DNA of 64,000 nt from SZAS-79 sp965279075 (GTDB taxonomy: Bacteria; Pseudomonadota; Gammaproteobacteria; Burkholderiales; SG8-39). The notes beneath the pieces were generated by a model that searched no databases, was not told the origin of the DNA, and was given only the letters and a program-made list of their open reading frames with translations. Position 1 is the stretch's first letter; the number at the start of each line of letters is the position of its first letter. Of this stretch, positions 17,278-23,942 are shown piece after piece. Where the stretch lies: the NCBI GenBank assembly GCA_965279075.1, contig CBDIHI010000012.1, positions 558,001 through 622,000 of the forward strand, read 5' to 3'. The translations under genes and the position numbers were made by a program.

Positions 17278-17603
17278 GCCAGGTCGCACTCCTCAGGATC
17301 AGGCGTGGCGCGGCGGGCGAGCCCGCCCGCCACGAGGTGCACGAAGTCCCCTTCGAGCCGGGCCAGTCGGTGCTCGACGGGCTGCGCTGGATCCGCGCGC
17401 ACAAGGACGCGTCCCTGGCGATCCGCTATTCGTGCACCACCGCGAACACCTGCAAGGAATGCATGGTCGCCCTGGACGGCAAGACCGTGTACGCCTGCAC
17501 CGCGCGACTCGAGGGCCGCGAGATGCTGGTCGAGCCGCTCCCGAACAAGGCGCTGATCCGCGACCTCGTCACCGAGATCGCCCCGCCGGACGAGCGCCTG
17601 TAG
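17274..17603 (+). CDS. Stand-alone 2Fe-2S protein resembling the N-terminal domain of SdhB/FrdB
   Basis: A 109-aa protein matching only the plant-ferredoxin-like N-terminal half of fumarate reductase iron-sulfur subunits. It has FEPGQSVLDGLRWIRAHKDASL, then YSCTTANTCKECMVALDGK and VYACTARL. Four Cys could bind a 2Fe-2S cluster, but the first spacing is C-x5-C-x2-C rather than the usual C-x4-C-x2-C. The C-terminal half with 4Fe-4S/3Fe-4S clusters, normally about 130 residues, is absent and does not occur in another frame downstream. The ATG overlaps the flavoprotein stop (ATGA), so the two are translationally coupled and very likely form a complex. Confidence 0.88.
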   Translation: MSQVALLRIRRGAAGEPARHEVHEVPFEPGQSVLDGLRWIRAHKDASLAIRYSCTTANTCKECMVALDGKTVYACTARLEGREMLVEPLPNKALIRDLVTEIAPPDERL

Positions 17604-17605
17604 GG

Positions 17606-18781
17606 GTGCACTCCAACCGCTGGGGCGTGCTGGCCCTGATGTTCCTGGTGGGCCTGGCCGCGGCCATGCAGGTCCAGAGCGTGCAGGCGCTGGCGCCGCT
17701 GCTGGTCGCGCGCGTCGGGCTCTCGTACGCCGAGATCGGCACGCTGACCGGGCTCTTCATGCTGCCCGGGGTGTTCCTCGCGATGCCCGGCGGGATGCTC
17801 GCCGCGCGCCTCGGCGACCGGCGGGCGATGGCGATCGCGCTGTCGCTGATGCTCGTATCGTCGCTGCTGTTCGCCGCGACAGAGTCGTATGCGGTGATGG
17901 TCGTCGCGCGCCTCGTGGGCGGCAGCGGCGCGGCCGTGCTGACCACGCAGGGGCTGAAAGTCGTGACCGACTGGTTCGCCGGCCGCGAGATCTCCACCGC
18001 GATGGCGATCAATGCCGCGAGCTTCGGCCTCGGCATCGGGATGGCCACTGGGCTGCTCTCGGGTATCGCGGCGGTGAGTTCATGGCAGGCCGCAATGCTG
18101 GCGAGCGCCGCGCTCATCGGGGCGGCCCTCGCCATCGTGCTGGCGGTCTATCGCGACCCGCCGGCCGCGGGAGGCGGGCACCCGGGCGCCCGGCGGGCCG
18201 GGCTGCAACTCGACCTGCACGAGTTCGTGCTCGCCTGCCTTGCCTCGCTGATGCGCATGCTGTTCGCCTCGGGCTACGTCCTTTTCATGAGCTTCGCGCC
18301 GGTGCTGCTGATCGCGCGCGGCATGGGCGTTGCGCAGGCGGGGTTCCTCGTCAGCCTGTCGGCCATCGTGGCCCTGGGCTCCGTGCCCCTGGGCGGCGTG
18401 CTCACCGACCGCACCGGTCGCACGAACACCTTCATCACCGGCGGCGCGCTGGGCGCGGCGCTCGCCTGCTTCATGCTGCCGCAGGCCGGCCCGGCGCTCG
18501 CCTGGATCCTGCTGTTCGGGCTGCTGCGCGGAGGCTGCACCGGTGGGATCATGGCGTTGCCCTCCGAGGTGCTGAGGCCCGCCAGCCGCAACGCCGGGTT
18601 CGCGGTTTCCTCGACCGTCTACTTCGTCGGCCTGTCGGTCATCCCGCCGCTGGCCGGGTGGGTGCTCGACACGACCGGCAGGCCCGAGGCGCCGCTCTGG
18701 TTGGCGATGGGATTATGGCTTGCGATTCCCGTGACGCTCCTCGTGTTCCGGGTGCTGCAGCGGCGGTGGACGATGCCGTAA
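17606..18781 (+). CDS. Major facilitator superfamily transporter
   Basis: A 391-aa MFS permease with about twelve hydrophobic segments. It has the loop 2-3 signature GGMLAARLGDRRAMAIAL and a matching second-half motif GGVLTDRTGRTNTF. A GTG start at 17606, two bases after the 2Fe-2S gene stop, keeps the full first membrane helix; the next ATG at 17639 would cut into it. As the third gene of an operon with a fumarate-reductase-like flavoprotein, it probably imports that enzyme's substrate or exports its product. This is inference. The stop is followed immediately by a dispersed repeat. Confidence 0.88.
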   Translation: MHSNRWGVLALMFLVGLAAAMQVQSVQALAPLLVARVGLSYAEIGTLTGLFMLPGVFLAMPGGMLAARLGDRRAMAIALSLMLVSSLLFAATESYAVMVVARLVGGSGAAVLTTQGLKVVTDWFAGREISTAMAINAASFGLGIGMATGLLSGIAAVSSWQAAMLASAALIGAALAIVLAVYRDPPAAGGGHPGARRAGLQLDLHEFVLACLASLMRMLFASGYVLFMSFAPVLLIARGMGVAQAGFLVSLSAIVALGSVPLGGVLTDRTGRTNTFITGGALGAALACFMLPQAGPALAWILLFGLLRGGCTGGIMALPSEVLRPASRNAGFAVSSTVYFVGLSVIPPLAGWVLDTTGRPEAPLWLAMGLWLAIPVTLLVFRVLQRRWTMP

Positions 18782-18782
18782 G

Positions 18783-18860
18783 TGTACCGATACCGATACA
18801 CGAATTGACCGCTCATCGGCTCCAGGGCTCGAGGTTCCTGGACAAAAGTCCGTAATTCAG
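18783..18860 (-). repeat. Dispersed ~78-bp repeat, copy A
   Basis: First of three related intergenic copies, the others being at 25445 and 31583, all in the same orientation. Read on the minus strand it begins CCTGAATTACGGAC, has a small hairpin (GGAC-loop-GTCC), a conserved middle GGAGCCGATGAGCGGTCAAT, and ends in the 18-bp box TGTATCGGTATCGGTACA (TGTA-N10-TACA). It starts five bases after the stop codon of the minus-strand WXXGXW gene and ends next to the stop of the plus-strand MFS gene, so it sits between two convergent gene ends. Confidence 0.8.
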
Positions 18861-18865
18861 GCGCG

Positions 18866-19261
18866 CTATCCCTCGTGCTTGCCGCCCTTCCCTCCGTGCC
18901 GGCCCTTGTCACCGTGTTCGTGCTTGTCCTTCTTCGCTTTCTTCGGCTTGTAGCCTTCGTCGTGTTCCCAGCGGCCCGCATGCCGGTAGTAGCCGCTGTC
19001 GCGCTTCTCCCAGCGGTCGGGTTCCCAGCGGTACCCGGTGCGCTGCATGATCGGGCGGCCACGGACCCAGACATGGCGTTCGCCGGACCAGGCCCAGTAG
19101 CCCGGCGCCCATGCGTATCCGGGTTGCATCGCCGGCACGGCTTCGTACTGCGGCGCGGGTGGCGCCAGGCTGATGTTGACGTTGATTTGAGCGAAAGCGG
19201 TCCCCGTCGCGCTGAACAGGGCTGCGATGACGAGCTTGCGCAGGGTGTGGCGGGTTTTCAT
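18866..19261 (-). CDS. Exported basic protein of the YXWGXW/WXXGXW-repeat type
   Basis: A 131-aa exported protein. The signal peptide (residues 1-24, ending TAFA) is followed by INVNISLAPPAPQYEAVP and the aromatic repeats GYAWAPGYWAWSGERHVWV and GYRWEPDRWEKRDSGYYR, typical of small YXWGXW-repeat proteins of betaproteobacteria. The tail (about 103-131) is a run of Lys, Gly and His (KPKKAKKDKHEHGDKGRHGG). The family has no firmly established function; a periplasmic or surface role is likely. The His/Lys tail could bind metal or polyanions, but this is speculation. Confidence 0.85.
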   Translation of the reverse strand: MKTRHTLRKLVIAALFSATGTAFAQINVNISLAPPAPQYEAVPAMQPGYAWAPGYWAWSGERHVWVRGRPIMQRTGYRWEPDRWEKRDSGYYRHAGRWEHDEGYKPKKAKKDKHEHGDKGRHGGKGGKHEG

Positions 19262-19395
19262 TTTCTATCCTCCTGGAATGGGGACAGTGTCGTGCGGTGG
19301 CCGGTGGCAGTCCGTTCGCTGGCGCACCTTCGCACGGGTCCCCGGGCGGTGCGGTTTGCCTCCGGGCGGGGCGCTGCCGCATACTTCCGCCCCTC

Positions 19396-20556
19396 ATGAA
19401 CGCCCCTGCAAGCCCCGCCCCGGGCGCCACGCTTTCCGACCTGCGCTTCGAGGTCCGCTACCGTATTCGCACTGCGAGCGCCGCGTTCGCCGCAGAGGCC
19501 GCCGCCGCGATCGCGCTCGAGCAGAGCGTCGAAGTGCCGCTGGACGCGATCTTCGACGAGGCCGTGCGCGAGCGCATCGTCGGGCGCGTGCTCTCCGTCG
19601 ACCCGGCGGGGGAAGGCCTGTACCAGGCCCGCATCGCCCTCTCCGTCGATACGACGGGCGCCGACGTCGCACAGACGCTCAACATGCTGTTCGGCAACAG
19701 TTCGATGCACGCGCATGTGGAACTGCTCGACGCCGACCTGCCAGAAGCGCTCGTCAAGGCCAGCGGCGGTCCGCGCTTCGGCATCGAGGGACTGCGCCTG
19801 CTCACGGGCGCGCAGGGCCGGCCGCTGACCTGCACCGCGCTCAAACCCCAGGGCCTGCCGGTCGGGGAACTCGCCCGCATCTGCTACGTTTTCGCAAAAG
19901 CCGGCGTCGACATCATCAAGGATGACCACGGCATCGCCGACCAGCATTACTCGCCGTTCGCGGAACGCGTCGCGGCCTGCCAGCAGGCGGTCCGCCGCGC
20001 GGCGCAGGAGACCGGGCGCACGGCGCTGTACGCGCCCAGCCTCGTCGGTTCGCCCAAGGCACTCTACTCACGCGCGAAGATCCTGCGCGAGGAAGGCGTC
20101 GGCGCCGCGTTGGTTGCGCCGGGCCTGGTCGGCATTCCCGTGTTCCAGGAACTGGTCGCGGATCACCTGCAGGTGCCGGTGCTCGCGCACCCTTCGTATG
20201 CGGGCACGGTGCGCGTCGCGCCGGCCTTCATCCTCGGCAAGCTTTTCCGTTTGCTCGGCGCGGATGCCACGATCTACGCGCACTACGCGGGGCGCTTTGC
20301 GTACTCCCAGGCCGAATGCGCTTCGATCGCCGAGGCTGCAAGGGCGCCGTGGCCGGGCGTGCGTCCCTGCCTGCCGGTGCCCGCCGGGGGCATGAGCGTG
20401 GACCGGGTCGAAGAGCTGGTGAAGTTCTGCGGCGTGGATTCGATGCTGCTGATCGGCGGTTCGCTGTTGCGCGCCGGGGCTGCGCTGCCCGAGCGCACGC
20501 GCGAGTTCGTACAGGCCGTCGCTGCGGCCGGTGCCAAAGCGGGCGCAGCGGGATGA
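19396..20556 (+). CDS. RuBisCO-like protein (form IV), possible sugar-phosphate isomerase
   Basis: A 386-aa RuBisCO large-subunit homologue. The loop equivalent to RuBisCO K175 reads TALKPQGLP (K150 kept, the second Lys replaced by Gln). The metal-site motif is VDIIKDDHGIADQH: K175, D176 and D177 are kept, but RuBisCO Glu204 is replaced by His178. Loop 6 (AHYAGRFAY) lacks the catalytic K334 equivalent. PAGGMSVD and LIGGSLLR match the phosphate-binding glycines. It should therefore not fix CO2 but catalyse an enolisation or isomerisation on a sugar phosphate or related compound. It overlaps a cupin gene by 4 bp. That pairing matches the 5-methylthioribulose-1-phosphate isomerase and its cupin in Rhodospirillum rubrum. 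Confidence 0.9.
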   Translation: MNAPASPAPGATLSDLRFEVRYRIRTASAAFAAEAAAAIALEQSVEVPLDAIFDEAVRERIVGRVLSVDPAGEGLYQARIALSVDTTGADVAQTLNMLFGNSSMHAHVELLDADLPEALVKASGGPRFGIEGLRLLTGAQGRPLTCTALKPQGLPVGELARICYVFAKAGVDIIKDDHGIADQHYSPFAERVAACQQAVRRAAQETGRTALYAPSLVGSPKALYSRAKILREEGVGAALVAPGLVGIPVFQELVADHLQVPVLAHPSYAGTVRVAPAFILGKLFRLLGADATIYAHYAGRFAYSQAECASIAEAARAPWPGVRPCLPVPAGGMSVDRVEELVKFCGVDSMLLIGGSLLRAGAALPERTREFVQAVAAAGAKAGAAG

Positions 20557-21008
20557 GCTTCAAGCCCGTCCGCCCCTTCGCGCCCGGCGGCGATTTCCGC
20601 TGGCAGGACGTCGATGTGATGCGCTACAAGGCCGACGGCTCGGTTCCCTACAAGGACGTGACCCGGCAGGTCCTGTTCGGGGATCCCGCGATCGCCGCGC
20701 AGCTGCGCTATTTCGAGGTGAGCCCGGGCGGCTACTCGACGCTCGAGCGCCATGAGCACGCCCATGCGGTGCTGGTCCTGCGCGGGCGGGGACGGGTGCT
20801 CGTGGGCGACGGGGTTTACGACATCGGGCAGAACGACCTCGTCAGCATCCCTTCGCTCGCCTGGCACCAGTTCCGCCCCGCGCCGGGCGAGTCGCTCGGG
20901 TTCCTGTGCATGGTGAACAACGAGCGCGACAAGCCGCAGTTGCCGTCGGATGGCGACCTCGAAGCGTTGCGGCGCGATCCCGGGATCGCGGCTTTCCTGG
21001 ACGGCTGA
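20553..21008 (+). CDS. Cupin-domain protein, candidate partner enzyme of the RuBisCO-like protein
   Basis: A 151-aa single-domain cupin. Motif 1 is TLERHEHAHAVLVLRGRG, giving three His (H-x-H-x-H) as metal ligands. The Glu of the classical motif is not at its usual place. Motif 2 is QNDLVSIPSLAWHQFR with the fourth ligand His. The start overlaps the RuBisCO-like gene stop (ATGA, 20553-20556), so the two are translationally coupled. In R. rubrum a cupin next to the RuBisCO-like protein releases methanethiol from 1-methylthioxylulose-5-phosphate to give DXP. This gene is a candidate for that or an analogous lyase step, but it could also be an unrelated sugar-acid isomerase. Confidence 0.88.
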   Translation: MSFKPVRPFAPGGDFRWQDVDVMRYKADGSVPYKDVTRQVLFGDPAIAAQLRYFEVSPGGYSTLERHEHAHAVLVLRGRGRVLVGDGVYDIGQNDLVSIPSLAWHQFRPAPGESLGFLCMVNNERDKPQLPSDGDLEALRRDPGIAAFLDG

Positions 21009-21011
21009 GGC

Positions 21012-21908
21012 ATGAGCGCGGTCCGCACGGTACGCACCAGCGTCCTCGAGATCGCGTATCTCGAAAGCGGTCCGGCCGACGGGCCGCCCGTGGTCCTGCT
21101 GCACGGTTGGCCCTCGGACGTCCACGACTGGGACGAGGTCGCGCGAGAACTGGCCGCCGCGGGCCATCGGGTGCTGGTGCCGTGGCTGCGCGGATTCGGG
21201 CCGACGCGCTTCCTCGACCCGAAGACCCCGCGCTCCGGCCAGCAGGGCGCGCTCGGCGCCGACGTGCGCGATTTCCTCGACGTCCTGGGGATCGATCGCG
21301 CTCTGCTCGCGGGATATGACTGGGGCGGTCGCGCGGCCTGCGTGGTGGCCGCGCTATGGCCGGAGCGTGTGCGCGGGCTTGTGACAGTCAACGGCTATGC
21401 GATCCAGGACATCCCGGCATCGATCAGTCCGGCGGACCCGCTGCAGGAGCATCGCTACTGGTACCAGTGGTACTTCCATACCGGGCGCGGCCGAGCGGGC
21501 CTCGCCGCGAACCGGCGCGACATCGCGCGCCTGCTTTGGCGGCAGTGGTCGCCGAACTGGGTCTTCGACGACGCGACCTTCGAGGCTACCGCGGACAGTT
21601 TCGACAACCCAGATTTCGTCGACGTCACGATCCAGTCGTACCGACACCGCTACGGCAATGCGCCGGGCGACCCGGCCTATGACGACATCGAGGCCCGGCT
21701 CGCGACGCAGCCGGCGATAGGGGTGCCCTCCGTCGTGCTGCACGGGGCGTGCGACGAGGTGGTGCCGGCAGCGCTGTCGGAAGGCGCGTGGCGCAGGTTC
21801 GGCCCGCGGTTCGACCGGAAGGTGATCCCGGTGGTGGGGCATTTCCTTTCGCGCGAGGCGCCGCAGGCAGTCGTCGACGCGATACGCGAACTGGAAGGGG
21901 AGCGCTGA
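21012..21908 (+). CDS. Alpha/beta hydrolase, epoxide hydrolase/haloalkane dehalogenase-like
   Basis: A 298-aa alpha/beta-hydrolase. The oxyanion motif is VVLLHGWPSDVHDWD. The nucleophile elbow is LAGYDWGGRAA, so the nucleophile is Asp, as in epoxide hydrolases and haloalkane dehalogenases rather than Ser esterases. The acid residue (HGACDEVVP) and the catalytic His (PVVGHFLSREAP) are both visible. A cap domain covers about residues 130-215 (YWYQWYFHTGRGRAGL). It lies three bases after the cupin stop, making it the third gene of that operon. Its link to the pathway is unclear; substrate unknown. Confidence 0.9.
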   Translation: MSAVRTVRTSVLEIAYLESGPADGPPVVLLHGWPSDVHDWDEVARELAAAGHRVLVPWLRGFGPTRFLDPKTPRSGQQGALGADVRDFLDVLGIDRALLAGYDWGGRAACVVAALWPERVRGLVTVNGYAIQDIPASISPADPLQEHRYWYQWYFHTGRGRAGLAANRRDIARLLWRQWSPNWVFDDATFEATADSFDNPDFVDVTIQSYRHRYGNAPGDPAYDDIEARLATQPAIGVPSVVLHGACDEVVPAALSEGAWRRFGPRFDRKVIPVVGHFLSREAPQAVVDAIRELEGER

Positions 21909-21935
21909 TCCGGCCGGGCGGGCTTTCGGAGCGGC

Positions 21936-23081
21936 TCAGGCCGCGGCGACCACCTGATAGCGCAGCACGTCGCCGTTGGCCTCGGCATCGGCGTAGACCT
22001 CGTTCAGGCCGATGCTGCCGCTGCCGCGGAGTTCGATTTCCTCGACGCATTTCATGCCGCTCGCCGCACCGTCGGGCTTGAGCGATGTTCCCGTGCGGCT
22101 GAGGTTCTTCAGCCGCGGCGCGCCGCCCGTGGGCCAGGCAACCTGCACGTGCGAGCGCGACACGAACTTGGAGCCCAGCGGGATCGCGTTCTCCTTCGAG
22201 CGGCCGATGGCGATCCCCGACACGCCCGGCGAGAAGCGGTAGTCCTTGCCGTCGTGGCTGAGGACCAGCGTCTGCTTCGGCGCCACCGCGGACGCGGGCG
22301 CGGTCGCCGGCGGTACGGGCCGCACCGCCACGGGCCTGCCGTGGGTCGACGCTGCGCACTCCAGCACGCGCTCCTCGGACAGGGCTCCAGCGATCGGGTA
22401 GCCGTGCTCACGCAGGCCCGCCAGGCATTCGACGAGTTCCTCCCGCGTGGGCTTGGTGCGGCGCACGTCCTCGAGCATCGCCCCCTCGAGGTGCGTGCGG
22501 AAATGGCGCCGTGGGGCCGAGTTCAGCAGCCGGCTCGTCGCGATGAGGCCGCCGAAGAAGATCGCGAGCACGGCGAGGCCGATCCACCCGTCCGCCGACT
22601 TGGGCAGCGGCAGGAAGCTCAGGATGAAGCCCAGCACGAACGGGCCGAGGAAGGCGCCGGCCAGCGCGAGGCCCGAGTGGAGGTCGAAGCGCGTGCGGCC
22701 GATGTAGCGCTGCAGCAGGTTCGTGTTGTAGCGGACGAACGGTTCGCGAACCGCGGTCATGCGCCGCCAGGCGGCGACCGCGGCGTCGTTGCCGGCGAGG
22801 AGCTTGGGGTTGGTCTTCCTGACCAGGGCGACCAGCTCGGAGTCCTTGTCCTGCTCGAAGGCGGGGTAGTCGGTGATTTCCACGCCGAAGCGCAGCTCAC
22901 ACTTGCGGCAGACGCCGTCGTAGCCGAGGAGGCGCCCCTCGCCGAGCGGGACGTAGTACAGGTGGCTCACCCGGCCCACGCGCAGGATCTTCACGGTGCG
23001 AACGTCCCGGCACGTCGCGCAGTACTCCGCGACGTAGCCCAGTTTCTTTTCGGTGTTCTGCTCTCCCCAGATCAGGAACAC
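21936..23081 (-). CDS. FHA-domain membrane protein with N-terminal zinc-ribbon-like Cys pairs
   Basis: A 381-aa protein of mixed architecture that I do not recognise as a named family. Residues 21-61 hold two CxxC pairs (C21-x2-C24, C58-x2-C61) resembling a zinc ribbon. Residues about 136-158 and 166-184 are two membrane helices. Residues about 195-240 are soluble. A Pro/Ala linker follows. Residues about 270-381 form an FHA domain with conserved IGRSKEN, SRSHVQV and LKNLSRTGTSL, which should bind phosphothreonine peptides. No Ser/Thr kinase or phosphatase is in the window. It probably acts at the inner membrane in a signalling or assembly role. Confidence 0.82.
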   Translation of the reverse strand: MFLIWGEQNTEKKLGYVAEYCATCRDVRTVKILRVGRVSHLYYVPLGEGRLLGYDGVCRKCELRFGVEITDYPAFEQDKDSELVALVRKTNPKLLAGNDAAVAAWRRMTAVREPFVRYNTNLLQRYIGRTRFDLHSGLALAGAFLGPFVLGFILSFLPLPKSADGWIGLAVLAIFFGGLIATSRLLNSAPRRHFRTHLEGAMLEDVRRTKPTREELVECLAGLREHGYPIAGALSEERVLECAASTHGRPVAVRPVPPATAPASAVAPKQTLVLSHDGKDYRFSPGVSGIAIGRSKENAIPLGSKFVSRSHVQVAWPTGGAPRLKNLSRTGTSLKPDGAASGMKCVEEIELRGSGSIGLNEVYADAEANGDVLRYQVVAAA

Positions 23082-23131
23082 GGCACCCCTCCACTGACCG
23101 CCTTGAGATTAGCACGCGGGGGTGAGGAAAG

Positions 23132-23857
23132 TCAGTCGCCGGCGAAAGGCCCGATGTTGGCGCGGGCATAGGCGGGCCGCGCCTGGATGGAAGCCCACCA
23201 CTGCGCGACCCGGGGGTGGGTGCCTTCCGTCACATGATCCGGTGCGATTTCCTCGTCGATGCGTTTCACGAACGGGACCACCGCGATGTCGGCGATCGTG
23301 TAGCGCTGCCCGGCAAGCCAGGGGGTTTTTTCCAGAGTCGATTCCATGCGGCCCAGCAGTTCCACCAGCTTGGCGCGCGCAGCGGCGCGCTCTTCCTCGG
23401 TGTACGGCCGGCGCGCGACCCGCAGCCAGGCCTCCTGCCTTTCCTTGCTGGGGATCTTCTTCAGGTGCTCGGCCAGTTCCGCGTCGGTCCATTTCTCGGC
23501 CACCTTCTGCAGCTGGTGGCGCCAGTTGAAGACGATCAGGTTGTGGATGCGCTCGTCCACGTGACGGACCCAGTTGCGCATGGCCGCGCGCTCGTAAGCG
23601 TTGTCGGGGCTGAGCGGCGGCTCGGGAAACACTTCGTCGAGGTATTCGCAGATCGTGCCGCTCTCGTACAACGGACGGCCGTCATGGATCAGCGCCGGGA
23701 TCACGCCGTTCGGGTTGATCTTCAGGTATTCGGGCGAGTGGTGCTCCATCTTCGCGAGGTCCACCACGTGGCCCTCGTAGGCCAGGCCCTTTTCTTCGAG
23801 ACACAGGCGCACGCGGCGTGACGCGCTGGATTTCCAGGCGTGGTGGAGGATGAGCAT
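23132..23857 (-). CDS. Glutathione S-transferase family protein
   Basis: A 241-aa GST. The thioredoxin-like N-terminal domain (about 1-80) contains MLILHHAWKSSASRRVRLCL, NPNGVIPALIHDG with the cis-Pro, and the glutathione-binding YESGTICEYLDE. The helical C-terminal domain has TPWLAGQRYTIADIAVVPF, the N-capping box of GSTs. It is cytosolic and probably conjugates or removes an electrophile. It stands alone between the FHA gene and the AlbA_2 gene, all on the same strand with gaps of 50 bp or more, so it is not obviously in an operon. Confidence 0.92.
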   Translation of the reverse strand: MLILHHAWKSSASRRVRLCLEEKGLAYEGHVVDLAKMEHHSPEYLKINPNGVIPALIHDGRPLYESGTICEYLDEVFPEPPLSPDNAYERAAMRNWVRHVDERIHNLIVFNWRHQLQKVAEKWTDAELAEHLKKIPSKERQEAWLRVARRPYTEEERAAARAKLVELLGRMESTLEKTPWLAGQRYTIADIAVVPFVKRIDEEIAPDHVTEGTHPRVAQWWASIQARPAYARANIGPFAGD

Positions 23858-23942
23858 CTAGGGTTCCTTGGTTCGTATTTGGAGACAGGCTTCCATGATT
23901 TTTGGTGCAATCAACTATCTGTAAATGGCCGGCGAACTATCT

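Noticed and set aside
19396..20556. Genuine CO2-fixing RuBisCO
   Set aside because: The Glu of the KDDE metal motif is His, the second catalytic Lys of KPK is Gln, the loop-6 Lys is absent, and no small-subunit or phosphoribulokinase gene is nearby.
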